From: Labedaea rhizosphaerae
GTDB taxonomy: Bacteria > Actinomycetota > Actinomycetes > Mycobacteriales > Pseudonocardiaceae
Direction of reading: 5' to 3'
NCBI RefSeq assembly: GCF_004362825.1
Contig: NZ_SNXZ01000004.1
Span: 558,001 to 622,000, forward strand
Length of the DNA: 64,000 nt
A program made the translations under genes and the position numbers. Under the pieces are notes generated by a model. It did not search any database, was not told the DNA's origin, and saw only the letters and a list, made by a program, of their open reading frames with translations. Of this stretch, positions 8,923-18,445 are shown one piece after another (position 1 is the stretch's first letter; each line of letters begins with the position of its first letter).

Positions 8923-9528
8923 CTACAGCCAGCCGGCGTCCCGGGCGATGCGGATCGCGTCCACCCGGTTGCGTGCGTTGAGCTTGGTGGCGATGGCCGT
9001 GAGGTAGTTGCGCACGGTGCCTGCGGACAGGAAGAGCCGGGCGGCGATCTCGACGGCTTCGGAGCCGTCGGCGGCCAGGCGCAGCACCTCGAGTTCACGG
9101 GCGGTGAGCGGGCACTCGGCCGTGTCCCACGCGGCGAGCGCGAGGTTCGAGTCGATCACCCGGCGCCCGGCGTGCACGCCGCGGATGGCCTCGGCGAGCT
9201 CACTCGACGGTGCGTCCTTGAGGATGAACCCGCCGACCCGGGCGGAGAGCGCCTTGCGCAGGGTGCCCGGGCGGCCGAGGCTGGTGAGGATGAGCGTGCG
9301 GCAGTTCGGCAGCTCGCGCTGCAGTTCGGCGGCCGCGGTGAGGCCGTCCATGCCGGGCAGGTCGATGTCGATGACGGCCACGTCCGGCTGGTGCTTGACC
9401 GCGGTCGGGACGATCACGTCGCCCCGCGCGACCTCGGCGACGACCTCGAAATCCTCTTCGAGGGCGAGCAAGGCGACCAGCGCACCTCGGACCATGTTCA
9501 TGTCCTCGGCGAGCATGATCTTGATCAT
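8923..9528 (-). CDS. NarL/FixJ family response regulator
   Basis: A 201-residue two-domain regulator. The receiver domain (1-120) has the acidic pair AED near the start, the phospho-acceptor Asp in VIDIDLPGMDG, the conserved Thr/Ser in ILTSLG and Lys in ILKDAP. The C-terminal LuxR-type helix-turn-helix (about 135-195) reads LTARELEVLRLAADG, then AGTVRNYLTAIATKLNARNRVDAIRIA. It converges on the kinase at 7574-8875. The upstream 306 bases carry no gene and should contain its promoter. Confidence 0.95.
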   Translation of the reverse strand: MIKIMLAEDMNMVRGALVALLALEEDFEVVAEVARGDVIVPTAVKHQPDVAVIDIDLPGMDGLTAAAELQRELPNCRTLILTSLGRPGTLRKALSARVGGFILKDAPSSELAEAIRGVHAGRRVIDSNLALAAWDTAECPLTARELEVLRLAADGSEAVEIAARLFLSAGTVRNYLTAIATKLNARNRVDAIRIARDAGWL

Positions 9529-9834
9529 CCGGCGCCTCTCCGGCCATCACGGGTGCGAGAGCCATGATCGTAGACCCGCACCGAGGTTCCCGAGGTATTA
9601 CGCCAAAACTAGCGGAAATGGGGCAGCGAAAATTCACCCAGCCAGCCCATTGATGCCCCGTCCGGCGCTACCCGTCCGGGCACTTTTGACGATCCGAACT
9701 TGTCAAATCACCGACCGTTGTGCAAGCTGTCGTGATCGTTCCGAGCCGTACCGGCCGGTCGGTTTGATGCTTTCGATACCGTGGACACACGTCGGCGCCG
9801 GGCCGGTTTCCCGGTCCGGCGCCACGAACCGAAT
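9529..9834. other. 306-base noncoding stretch
   Basis: This stretch lies between the response regulator start (9528) and the end of the long minus-strand PKS run (9835). It is less GC-rich than the surrounding genes around 9590-9730. The only structure seen is the strong hairpin at 9794-9823, listed separately. I find no ORF with a ribosome site and no RNA gene. Confidence 0.6.
9794..9823 (-). terminator. probable terminator of the PKS operon
   Basis: GGCGCCGGGCCGG (9794-9806) pairs with CCGGTCCGGCGCC (9811-9823) with one G-T wobble and a 4-base loop. It lies 12 bases beyond the last stop of the minus-strand run that starts at 23350, where a terminator is expected. There is no T-run. Confidence 0.6.
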
Positions 9835-10059
9835 TCAGTTCGGCGATGCGGCCACCCAGCGGAAAACCGCTCGCAAGGTGCCCGCCACCGGCATCGTCGC
9901 CAGCCGCTCGTAGTACTCGTAGCCGCCCCGGAACGGCACCTTCAGCCGGTCCTGGTCGGCGAGCGAACGCCCACCGAGCACGCCGGCAGGCGAGATGCCC
10001 ACCGGGCCCCCTTCGAGCACGATCTCGACCGCACCGGGGTGCGATGTCAGGTCAGGCAT
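9835..10059 (-). CDS. DUF5988 family small protein
   Basis: A 74-residue protein starting at ATG 10059 behind AGGAGG. It carries the family signature EIVLEGGPVGI, then DRLKVPFRGGYEYYER and FRW. It is a paralog of the next upstream gene (10160-10381), and the two share order and motif spacing. DUF5988 proteins are small cytosolic proteins of unknown function often seen beside polyketide genes. It is the last gene of the PKS run. The C-terminus lacks the RTK ending of its paralog. Confidence 0.8.
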   Translation of the reverse strand: MPDLTSHPGAVEIVLEGGPVGISPAGVLGGRSLADQDRLKVPFRGGYEYYERLATMPVAGTLRAVFRWVAASPN

Positions 10060-10159
10060 CGGTCCACCTCCTAGTCACACCTGTGGTCCCCGCCACACAG
10101 AGTGCCCGGCGTGGCCCCCTGATGTCTGCCAAACGGGTGAAAAGTTGCCCGTTCGACCC

Positions 10160-10381
10160 CTATTCGGCGACTTTGGTGCGGGCGACCCAGCGGTAGACGG
10201 CCGTGTCGGCCGCCTCGCCCTGCTGGCGCTCGAAGTGCTCGTAGCCGCCCTGGTGCGGGATCTTCAGCCGGTCCCGGTCGTCGAGCCGGTGCCCGTCCGG
10301 CACGGCACCCGGCGTGATCCCCGCCGGGCCACCTTCCAGCACGACGTGCCGCGGTCCGGGGATCTTCGGTGTCTGGTCCAC
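10160..10381 (-). CDS. DUF5988 family small protein
   Basis: A 73-residue protein starting at GTG 10381 behind AAGGAGG, four bases after the stop of the type I PKS-like gene, so almost certainly co-translated with it. It shows HVVLEGGPAGI, RDRLKIPHQGGYEHFER and YRWVARTKVAE, a good match to DUF5988. Its neighbour at 9835-10059 is a diverged copy. Function is unknown; tight coupling to the pseudo-PKS gene suggests a partner role, which is inference. Confidence 0.82.
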   Translation of the reverse strand: MDQTPKIPGPRHVVLEGGPAGITPGAVPDGHRLDDRDRLKIPHQGGYEHFERQQGEAADTAVYRWVARTKVAE

Positions 10382-10385
10382 GGTC

Positions 10386-13300
10386 CTACCTCCTTGTTGC
10401 TCCTGACGATTCGGCCTTGATCGCTTCGGTGAGGCGCCACAGCACCTGCCAGCTCGCTTGGTTGGCCGTGTCCGGATGCGCGTCGAAGAACCGCAACAGG
10501 TCCAGCGGCACGAACCCGACCACCCGCTCGGCCGCGGCGAGGAACCCGGTGAGCGCGCGCCACGCCTGCTCCGGCACGAGGTCGCCGTCGGCCGTGCTGT
10601 CCGAGATCGGGCCCCACTGCACGGACAGGCCGGCCCGCCCGCACGTCCGGCGCGCGGCTATCAGCGCGTCGAGGAACGCGTCGGCCGCCGCGGTCGCCGC
10701 CTGCCCGGGCTCGCCGAGCAGCCCGTCCGCCGAGGAGAACGCGACGAACAGGTCCAGCGGGTCGTCGGCGGTGACGGCGTGCAGGTTGGCCGCGCCGTCT
10801 ACCTTCGGCGCGAGCACCGCGGCCAGCGCCTGGTCGGTCAGCTCGTCGATGGGCGCACCGTCGTCGATCCCGGCCGCGTGCACGACCCCGCGCAGCGGCG
10901 GCAACTCGGCACGCAGCACCCCGAACGCGGCGTCGAGCGCGTCCCGGTCGGTCACGTCGACGGTCACCAGGTGCGTCGCGATCCCGGCCGCACGCAGCTT
11001 GTCCACGGTGGCGACGGCCCGCTCCCCCGGCGCCACGCGGTCGACCAACGCGATCGCACCCGCGCCGTGGGCGGCCAGGTACTCGGCCAGCGAGCAACCG
11101 AGCGCGCCGAACCCGCCGGTGATCACGTACGTGCCGTCGCCGCGCAACCGCCCGTCCCGCAGCGGTTCCGGCGCGACCGAGCGCACCGAGGCCGGGTCCA
11201 CGAGCACGATCCGGCCGATGTGCCGGCTGTCGGCCAGGTACCGCAGGGCTTCGGACGCCTCGTCGAAGGTGAACCGGGTCAACGGCGGCGGGGCGAACTC
11301 CCCGGCGGCGACCCTGGTCCAGACCTCGTCGAGCAGCCGGGCGAAGCGGGCCGGACGGCGGTCCATCATCCCGATCACGTCGGCGGCCGCCACGCTGATG
11401 CCCTTGGCGAACGGCGCGAGCCCGATCGAGTGGCCGCGGCCGATGTCGTGGCGGCCCAGCTCGACGAACCGTCCGTCGTCGGCGAGCACATCCAGTCCCA
11501 GCCGGATGGCCGCGCCGGGCAACGTGTTCAGCACGACGTCGACCCGGCCACGCACCTGGTCGGCCCAGGCCAGCGTCCGGGAGTCGAAGACGTCCGCCAC
11601 GCCCAGCGCCCGCAGGTGCGCGCGCTTCTCCTCGGTGCCGGCGGTGGCCAGCACCGTCGCCCCCGCGGCCCGGGCCACGGCGATCGCGGCCAGGCCGACC
11701 CCGCCGGCCGCGCCGTGGATCAGCACGGTGTCGTCCGCGTCGAGGCGGGCCAGGTCGTGCAGGCAGTGCCAGGCGGTGACCAACGCGAGCGGCACGGCGG
11801 CCGCGTCGGCGTCGTCCATGCTCTCGGGGACGGGCTTGGCGTGCTCGGCGCGCACCGTCACGTGCGAGGCCAGCGCCCCTGGCACGCAAGCGATCACGCG
11901 GTCGCCGGGCTCGAACTCCGTCACGCCGGGCCCGAGTTCGGTCACCACGCCGGCGCAGTCGGCCCCGAACGGCGCGGTGAACCGGGTGTCGCGGCGGGAG
12001 AGGGCGGTCGCGGTCACCGCGACCTCGATCTCCCCGGGGCCGGGCATCCGCCGCGCCAACGGCTTGTGCACCAAGCCGGCCCAGTCCGGGCTGTCCACGC
12101 CCAGGCGGTAGGGCTGTGCGGGTCCACGCCAGGCCGGGATCGGCGGCTCGTCGGCGTTGCCCCTGGTCAGCCTGCCCACGTAGCGGCGCCCGCCCCGCAG
12201 TGCGGCCTGGTCCTCGCCCTCGTCGGCGACGATCTCCTCGGCGGCCACGGCGTCGGAAACCGTGCCGTCGACGTCGAGCACCAGCGAGCGCAGCTCGGGG
12301 TGTTCGCGACGCAACACCCGGCTGTAGCCCCAGAACAACGCGGCACCCGGGTCCGGCAGGTCGCCGTCGGACACGGGCTGCGCGCCGGTGGTCAGCACCA
12401 CGACGCGCGGCGGGATGGGCAGCGTCGACGCCGCGCGGACGGTCAGGCTCAGCTCGTGCAGCGCCGCGCGTTGCCGGTCGAGCCCGTCGGCCGCCTTCGG
12501 GGCCAGGAAGAGCAGCCCGGTCGGCACGACCTCGCGCAGCAGTTCCTCGGTCACCACGGTCGCGGACTGGGTCACCTTGACCCCGGCGGCGACCAGTTCG
12601 GCGGCGATGCCCGTGGTGTCGTCCCCCGCAACCAGCCACACGCCCAGCGGCTGGGTCCCGGCGAGCAGCCGCTCCTCGCACGACTGCTCGACGAACACCA
12701 GGCGGTGCACGCGCTCGTCCGGACCGGCGGCCTCGGGCGGGAGCACCCGCACGGCCAGGCCGAGCACGCTGAGCAGCGGCTGGCGGTGGATGTCGTAGAG
12801 GTGCACGTCGAAGAGCCCGCTGCCCTGGCGGATCACGTAGGAGTAGCCCGAGGTCACCGGCTCGGCGAGGTCACCGAAGTCCCGGTGCCGGTGCACGGCG
12901 GTCGCGGACACCGGCACCACGGCGTCGTCGCCGTCCAGCAACGCTTGCGACACCTGCAAAGCCGCGTCCCACAGCACCGGGTGCAGTTGGTGGGGCCGCT
13001 GCCCGGCCGCGCACCGCTCGGGCAGCAGCAACTCGCCGAGGGCGTGGTCGCCGTTGGTGTGCAAGGCCTGCACGCCCTGCAAGGCCGGGCCGTAGTCGGT
13101 GCCGCCGTCGCGGCAGCACGCGTAGAAGGCCGCCGCGGTGACCGGCTCGATGTCGGTGAGGTGGCGTGGGAAGTCCGGCGGCGCAACGATCTCACCGGCC
13201 GTCACCCGCGCGCTGGCGTGCTCGGTCCACGCGGATCGACCGCTCGGCAACGACTTCAGCACGACGCTGCCGCCGTCGGCCACGTCGTCGCGCCACACCA

Positions 13301-15923
13301 GGGCGAGCCGCACGGGCTCGCCGGACGGCAGCGGTTCGGTGAACCGGATGGCGTCGAGCCGGACCGGCAGGGCGCCGGTGCGGGACCGGGCCGCGCCCAG
13401 GACGAAGGTCAGCATCGCCGCGGCGGGCAGCACGGCGGTCCCGTGCACCAGGTGGTCGGCGAGCCACGGGTGGTCGCGCTGGTCGAGGTCGAGGACGGCC
13501 TGCCACGTGTCGTGTTCGCCGGGCGCGGGGGCGAGCACGAGGTCCGTGCTGTCGCCGCCGCTGCCGTCGGCGACCCAGTGCGTGTCGCGTTGCCACGGGT
13601 AGGTGGGCACCGCGACCGGCGGGCCGGGCGGTACCGACCCGACGGGTTCGAGCCCGCTGACGTACGCGCGGGCGAAGGCGGCCAGCACATCGCGTGGGCC
13701 CGCGTGACCCTCGTGCAGGCTGGTCAGCACGACCGGCGGTTCGGCCCGCCGCGCGGCCAACCGGCCCATCGCGTCGGTGAGCGCGGGGCGGCCGCTGATC
13801 TCGATCACGTGCGTGACGCCGCGGTCGAACACCGCGTCCACGGCGTCGGCGAAGAGCACGGGCTGGCGCAGGTTCTCCGTCCAGTACCGCGCGGTCAGCT
13901 CGTCCCCGGCCACCGGCCGCACCTGCACCGGCGACATGAGCTCGGTGTCGGCGGCCCGCGGGTGGACGGGGTCGAACGCGAGCAGCAGGTCCTCGGTGAG
14001 CACGTCGACGTGCTTGCTGTGCGCGGCAACGGGTTCACCCACGAGGCGGCAGTCGGTGCCCACGGCGTCGAAGCGCTGCTTGAGCGCGAGCACGGCATCG
14101 GTGTCCCCGGCCAGCACGCAGCCCGCCGGCCCGTTGTCGGCGGCCAGCGCCAGCGCGCCGTCGAACGGCTCGGCGGCGAGCATCGCCTTGCGGGCGTCCA
14201 GCCCGACCGCGAGCATCCGGCCCGCTCCGGCGTACCGGCCGGCCACCGCGACCCGGCGGGTCACGACCAGTGCGGCGTCCTCATAGGACAACATGCCGGC
14301 GACCGTGGCCGCGGCGATCTCGCCGGCACCGTGGCCGAGCACGACGTCCGGCGAGACACCCGCGGCACGCCAGAGTTCGGCGATGGCGACCGCGAGCGCC
14401 CACTGCACCGGCGCCGCGACGTCGGGCTCGGCGGTCCAGTCGTCGCGGCCGGTCACCACGCGTGGCAGGTCCCAGTCGACGTGCGGCGCAAGCGCTTGCC
14501 CGCACCGTCGCAGGACGGTCGCGAACACCGGGTCGGCGGCGTAGAGCTCCCGCCCCATCCCGGCCCACTGCGCGCCGTGACCGGGGAACACGAACGCGAC
14601 GCGGGCACCGGCTTCGTCGAGCCGGCGGGCGCGTCCGGTGACGACACCGGGGATGGGAGCCTCCTCGTACTCCGCGGCGAACTCGGTCAGCAGACCGGTG
14701 AGCTCCTCCGCGTCTTCGGCGATGAACCCGGCGCGCACGGGGAAGTGGTCGCGGCGCCGGCCGAGGGTGCCCGCCAGCACGGCGGGCGCCATGTCGACGG
14801 TGGAGATGTCGGCCGCCCGCTGGCGCAACGCGTCCTCGGAGTGCGCGGACAGCGGCACGAACGCGGGCCCGCTCGCCAGGGACGGCAGCGAGACCGGCGG
14901 CGCGGCGGCGAGCACCGCGTGCGCCCCCTCGGTGGCGACGCCGACGCGTGCGCCGGGACCGAGCTGCACCCGCTGCTCCCCCGGCACCAGGTGGTTTTCC
15001 AGGGCCAGCACGGCTTTCGCCAGCCCGGCGAGCCCCGAAGCGGCTTCCAGGTCACCGATCTTGGCGACGAGCGCGTCCGGCCGCTCGACATGCGCGAGGT
15101 TCGGCGGCGGCTGCGCGGGCCCGGCCGAGGTGGTGGTGATCAGCGCCCGGATCCGGTCGCCGTCGGCCTGTGCCTTGGCCAAGGTCTTGACGCAGCAGGC
15201 GACAACGCCTTCGCCACGCACGCACCCCGGCTGCACCCGGTTGCGGCCCACGGTGGCGTCCGGCGTGATGATCAGGTTGACCGCGCCGACCAGCGCGGCG
15301 TCGATCTCCCCGGCGCGCAACGCGGTGGCGGCGACGTGCAACGCGACCAGCGCGGACGACCCGCCGCTCTGCACGACCATGCTCGGGCCGGTGATGCCCA
15401 GGAACCCGGCCACCCGCCCGGCGATCATGTCCGGCGCGGTGCCCGCGAAGCTGTGCGCGCTGGGCCGGGCGCCGCGTTGCTTGCGCAGCAACGCGTAGTC
15501 GCCCGCGCCCGCACCCACGTAGACGCCGGTCCGCGCGCCCGCGACGCTCGCCGCGGGCACCCCCGAATCCTCCAGCGCCTGCCACGCGACCTCGAGCATC
15601 AGCCGTTGCCGGGGGTCCAGGTCGGCGGCCGCCTCCGCCGGGATCCCGAAGAACGCGGGGTCGAACTGGTCTATCCACGCGAGGAACCCGGCCTTGACGG
15701 GCACCGGGAGCTCGGGGTCGAGCGGCGCGGCGGGATCCCACCGGGTCGGCGGCACGGACGCCACGGTGGTGACGGCGGTGCCGCGACCGGTCAGCAGCGT
15801 CCAGAACGCGTCGAGGTCGGGGCTGCCGGGCAGACGCCCGGCCATCCCGACCACGGCGAGCACCGGGGCCGACTGGTCAGGTTGATCGCGTTGATCGTCC
15901 TGATCACTGCGGAACTGGTCCAT
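10386..15923 (-). CDS. type I PKS-like protein KS0-AT0-DH-ER-KR0 without ACP
   Basis: A 1845-residue single-module PKS starting at ATG 15923 behind GAGAAGG. Order: KS 20-345, AT 440-770, DH 800-1065, ER 1275-1580, KR 1590-1820, then stop. In KS the nucleophile motif TACSS is SGGSS (Gly188 for Cys), the HGTGT region is missing through a deletion of roughly 65-70 residues, and NIGH reads KIGD. In AT the GHSxGE Ser is Gly532. In KR the Tyr and Asn of the active site are Thr1744 and Asp1748. DH keeps H824xxxGxxxxP and D986xxxQ, and ER keeps HGAAGGVG (1403-1410). The frame is intact throughout, so this looks like a maintained DH-ER protein acting in trans rather than a decaying gene. Confidence 0.9.
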   Translation of the reverse strand: MDQFRSDQDDQRDQPDQSAPVLAVVGMAGRLPGSPDLDAFWTLLTGRGTAVTTVASVPPTRWDPAAPLDPELPVPVKAGFLAWIDQFDPAFFGIPAEAAADLDPRQRLMLEVAWQALEDSGVPAASVAGARTGVYVGAGAGDYALLRKQRGARPSAHSFAGTAPDMIAGRVAGFLGITGPSMVVQSGGSSALVALHVAATALRAGEIDAALVGAVNLIITPDATVGRNRVQPGCVRGEGVVACCVKTLAKAQADGDRIRALITTTSAGPAQPPPNLAHVERPDALVAKIGDLEAASGLAGLAKAVLALENHLVPGEQRVQLGPGARVGVATEGAHAVLAAAPPVSLPSLASGPAFVPLSAHSEDALRQRAADISTVDMAPAVLAGTLGRRRDHFPVRAGFIAEDAEELTGLLTEFAAEYEEAPIPGVVTGRARRLDEAGARVAFVFPGHGAQWAGMGRELYAADPVFATVLRRCGQALAPHVDWDLPRVVTGRDDWTAEPDVAAPVQWALAVAIAELWRAAGVSPDVVLGHGAGEIAAATVAGMLSYEDAALVVTRRVAVAGRYAGAGRMLAVGLDARKAMLAAEPFDGALALAADNGPAGCVLAGDTDAVLALKQRFDAVGTDCRLVGEPVAAHSKHVDVLTEDLLLAFDPVHPRAADTELMSPVQVRPVAGDELTARYWTENLRQPVLFADAVDAVFDRGVTHVIEISGRPALTDAMGRLAARRAEPPVVLTSLHEGHAGPRDVLAAFARAYVSGLEPVGSVPPGPPVAVPTYPWQRDTHWVADGSGGDSTDLVLAPAPGEHDTWQAVLDLDQRDHPWLADHLVHGTAVLPAAAMLTFVLGAARSRTGALPVRLDAIRFTEPLPSGEPVRLALVWRDDVADGGSVVLKSLPSGRSAWTEHASARVTAGEIVAPPDFPRHLTDIEPVTAAAFYACCRDGGTDYGPALQGVQALHTNGDHALGELLLPERCAAGQRPHQLHPVLWDAALQVSQALLDGDDAVVPVSATAVHRHRDFGDLAEPVTSGYSYVIRQGSGLFDVHLYDIHRQPLLSVLGLAVRVLPPEAAGPDERVHRLVFVEQSCEERLLAGTQPLGVWLVAGDDTTGIAAELVAAGVKVTQSATVVTEELLREVVPTGLLFLAPKAADGLDRQRAALHELSLTVRAASTLPIPPRVVVLTTGAQPVSDGDLPDPGAALFWGYSRVLRREHPELRSLVLDVDGTVSDAVAAEEIVADEGEDQAALRGGRRYVGRLTRGNADEPPIPAWRGPAQPYRLGVDSPDWAGLVHKPLARRMPGPGEIEVAVTATALSRRDTRFTAPFGADCAGVVTELGPGVTEFEPGDRVIACVPGALASHVTVRAEHAKPVPESMDDADAAAVPLALVTAWHCLHDLARLDADDTVLIHGAAGGVGLAAIAVARAAGATVLATAGTEEKRAHLRALGVADVFDSRTLAWADQVRGRVDVVLNTLPGAAIRLGLDVLADDGRFVELGRHDIGRGHSIGLAPFAKGISVAAADVIGMMDRRPARFARLLDEVWTRVAAGEFAPPPLTRFTFDEASEALRYLADSRHIGRIVLVDPASVRSVAPEPLRDGRLRGDGTYVITGGFGALGCSLAEYLAAHGAGAIALVDRVAPGERAVATVDKLRAAGIATHLVTVDVTDRDALDAAFGVLRAELPPLRGVVHAAGIDDGAPIDELTDQALAAVLAPKVDGAANLHAVTADDPLDLFVAFSSADGLLGEPGQAATAAADAFLDALIAARRTCGRAGLSVQWGPISDSTADGDLVPEQAWRALTGFLAAAERVVGFVPLDLLRFFDAHPDTANQASWQVLWRLTEAIKAESSGATRR

Positions 15924-15975
15924 GGCGGCTGCCTTCTCTCGGCCTCTTCTCCATGGTCCGACCGCTTCCTCGCAC

Positions 15976-17475
15976 TCAACTGGAGTTCGACAGGACCACC
16001 GGAACCGAGTCCGCGAGCCGGGCGCGCACCGCGTCCTTGTCGACCTTTCCGTTGGCCAGGCGGGGAATCGCGGGTGCGGTGACGGCCCGGCGCACGGCCT
16101 CGGCGTGCGACGCGCCTGCGTTGAGGGCACCGAGCAGCGCGTCGGCGTCCACCGGCCCACGCGGCACCACGAGCGCGGCGGCGCCGAGGCCGGAAAGCCC
16201 GACCACCGCGCACTCCCGCACGTCCGGGTGGGCGTGCAGGCGCCGCTCGATCGACGCGGGCGAGACGAGCGTCGCGCCGACCCGGAAGAGGTCGCGCACG
16301 CGGTCGATCACGGTCAGGTAGCCGTCCTCGTCGACGAAACCGGCGTCGCCGGTGGCGAACCAGCCCTCGGCGTCGAGCGGGGCCGGGGCGTCGAGGTAGC
16401 CCACGAAGACCTGCGGTCCGCGCACCTGCACCTCGCCGATCGCGCCGGGCGCGAGCACGGCGCCGGTCTCCAGGCCGACGACCCTGGTCTGCGCGGCGGC
16501 CAGCGCCGGGCCGACCGTGCCCTGCTTGGGCGCGCCGACGAGGTCGGAGTGCGCGAGCCCGGCCGTCTCGGTCAACCCGTAGCCCTGCAACAGCCGGAAG
16601 CCGAAGTGACAAGTCAATTTGTCTACAATGGAGGATGGCAGGGGCAGCCCACCGCACGCGGCGATGCGCACGGTCGGGGCGGCCAGCCGGCCGAAGTCAG
16701 TGTGCCCGGCGAGCCGGGTGAGCTGGAACGGCAACGCGTAGAAGTGGGTGGCGCCGACGTTGGCGGCGGTGCGCACGGCGGCGACCGGCTCCGGTCCGGC
16801 GAGCACCTGGGTCACGCCCGCGAGCACGCCCGCGTTGAGGTGCATGGGGTGGTAGATCGGCAAGGCGTTGACCACGACCGTGCCTTCGGTCAGGTCGTGC
16901 GCCGCACCGAGTTGGGCGGCCCCCGCCTTGAGGTTGCGGTGCGACAGGCGCACGCCCTTGGCGGGCCCGGTGCTCCCGCTGGTGAACATGATCGCGGCGG
17001 TGGCCTCGTCCGGCGCGCGACCCGACGTCACGCTGCCCATGGCGATCGGCTCGTCGGCACCGAGCACCATGACGTGGCGCAGCTTCGGCGCCCGGTGCAG
17101 CAGCGGCGCCACCGCTTCGTACACGTGCGGCGCCAGCAGCGCGGCGACCGCGCCACTGGTGGCGAGCAGCCGGACGACGACGTCGGCGGGCAGCACCGGG
17201 TTGACCGGCGCGACCACGTTGCCGCTGCGCATCACGGCGTAGTAGGCGACCGGGAAGTCCATCCCGGCCACCGACGACACCGCGACCACGGCGTCGTCAG
17301 CGCCGAGCAACGCACGCAACCCGCCCGCCAGGCGGGACACGCGCTTCTCCAGCTGCGCGTAGGTGACCTTGTCGCCGTTGGCCACCGACACCGCCACCCG
17401 GTCGGGCCAGCGCTGGGCGGCCAAGCGGGGCAACGCATCCACCGGTCCGAGCGGCACGCTCACAGCCACCCTCAT
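15976..17475 (-). CDS. AMP-dependent acyl-CoA/ACP ligase
   Basis: A 499-residue adenylating enzyme of the ANL superfamily, which activates a carboxylic acid as acyl-AMP and passes it to CoA or a carrier protein. Motifs in order: P-loop TSGSTGPAKGV, QGYGLTETAG, the GDAGFVDEDGYL aspartate, the hinge DRVRDLF and the C-terminal catalytic Lys in LANGKVDK. All expected residues are present. The ATG at 17475 overlaps the stop of the cyclase gene (ATGA). In this operon it probably activates a starter or chain-release acid; the substrate cannot be read from sequence. Confidence 0.92.
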   Translation of the reverse strand: MRVAVSVPLGPVDALPRLAAQRWPDRVAVSVANGDKVTYAQLEKRVSRLAGGLRALLGADDAVVAVSSVAGMDFPVAYYAVMRSGNVVAPVNPVLPADVVVRLLATSGAVAALLAPHVYEAVAPLLHRAPKLRHVMVLGADEPIAMGSVTSGRAPDEATAAIMFTSGSTGPAKGVRLSHRNLKAGAAQLGAAHDLTEGTVVVNALPIYHPMHLNAGVLAGVTQVLAGPEPVAAVRTAANVGATHFYALPFQLTRLAGHTDFGRLAAPTVRIAACGGLPLPSSIVDKLTCHFGFRLLQGYGLTETAGLAHSDLVGAPKQGTVGPALAAAQTRVVGLETGAVLAPGAIGEVQVRGPQVFVGYLDAPAPLDAEGWFATGDAGFVDEDGYLTVIDRVRDLFRVGATLVSPASIERRLHAHPDVRECAVVGLSGLGAAALVVPRGPVDADALLGALNAGASHAEAVRRAVTAPAIPRLANGKVDKDAVRARLADSVPVVLSNSS

Positions 17476-18410
17476 GCCACACGCTCCACCGGACGGCGGG
17501 CTTCCGCGAACTCCTTGGCCCGGCGCAAGGTCGCCAGGCTGTTGCCGCCCAGCGCCGCCCGCACCTTGGTCCGCACGTCGTCCACCGTGTCCAGTGCCTC
17601 GGGCTTGAGCACCACGGTGTGGTGCGCGGTCGCGACGACCGCGGCGTCTCGTCGTTCGATGGTCCAGCGACCGGTGTGCGCGGTGAGCACCTCGGGCATC
17701 CGGGTCTGCTTGTAGACGATGTGCGAGCTCGGGAAGCACACCCGCACCGAGCTCGTGGTGTGCACCGAACCGTCCGGGGCCACGGTGTCCATCGTGATGT
17801 GCTGGACGTCGGGCACTTCCTCATCGAGGTCCAGCCGGGCCACGTGGGCGAGCCGGTGCGGCCAGTCCTGGGCCCGGGCGAGGAACTGGTACACGTCCTC
17901 GGGGTCGCCGTCGACCTCGACCGAGTCCGAAAAGGACAGCCACAGCTCGTCCAGCTCGCCGGGCGCCTGCGCCATCTCCCGCAACGCGCCGAGCTCGGCG
18001 CTGCTGTTGCGGTCGACCGCGCGGGCCACCCACGCGGCGTCCTGCTCGTTGTCGTCGACGATCCGGTAGTCGTGCAGCAGCTCGACGCGCGCGCCGGCCC
18101 GGTCCGGGTAGACCTGCCACACCCCGCCCATGCCGAGCACCGGGTGGCTGGACACCTGCTGGCGGAACGCGACCGTCATGCCGGCCGGGTCCAGCTCCCG
18201 CCGGGTGGTCCAGTCCCGCACCTCGCCGTTGGCCAGCGCCCAGATGCGCACCGACTCCTCGGTTTCCGTGCGCCCGATGTGTTCGGTGTGGATGGTCGGG
18301 CTGAAGAGCTGGGGCCAGCGCCGCACGTCGGCGATCAGCCGGTAGACCCGCTCGGGCGCGGCCGCGACCGTGATGGCGTGCCGCGCGGTGCGTAACTTCG
18401 GGGTTGGCAC
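17472..18410 (-). CDS. didomain polyketide aromatase/cyclase (two SRPBCC domains)
   Basis: A 312-residue protein starting at GTG 18410 behind AAAGGAG. Two START/Bet v1-like repeats are visible: residues about 8-145 (ITVAAAPERVYRLIADVRRWPQLF) and about 160-300 (VEVDGDPEDVYQFLARAQDWPHRL). This didomain form directs first-ring cyclisation and aromatisation of C9-reduced type II polyketides, which fits the adjacent ketoreductase. It is the only cyclase in the window; later-ring cyclases are not seen. Confidence 0.92.
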   Translation of the reverse strand: MPTPKLRTARHAITVAAAPERVYRLIADVRRWPQLFSPTIHTEHIGRTETEESVRIWALANGEVRDWTTRRELDPAGMTVAFRQQVSSHPVLGMGGVWQVYPDRAGARVELLHDYRIVDDNEQDAAWVARAVDRNSSAELGALREMAQAPGELDELWLSFSDSVEVDGDPEDVYQFLARAQDWPHRLAHVARLDLDEEVPDVQHITMDTVAPDGSVHTTSSVRVCFPSSHIVYKQTRMPEVLTAHTGRWTIERRDAAVVATAHHTVVLKPEALDTVDDVRTKVRAALGGNSLATLRRAKEFAEARRPVERVA

Positions 18411-18445
18411 GGTGGTACTCCTTTGCTCCCGGCGCGGGGCGGGTG

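Noticed and set aside
10386..15923. Type I PKS-like gene as a pseudogene
   Set aside because: All three dead domains carry point replacements or a clean in-frame deletion, with no frameshift or stop over 1845 codons. DH and ER motifs are intact and a coupled downstream gene has a strong ribosome site.
10458..16082. A 1874-codon open frame on the plus strand opposite the type I PKS-like gene
   Set aside because: It is the antisense shadow of a high-GC coding gene: low-complexity Arg/Gly/His-rich translation, no domain, no ribosome site. The minus strand encodes clear PKS domains.
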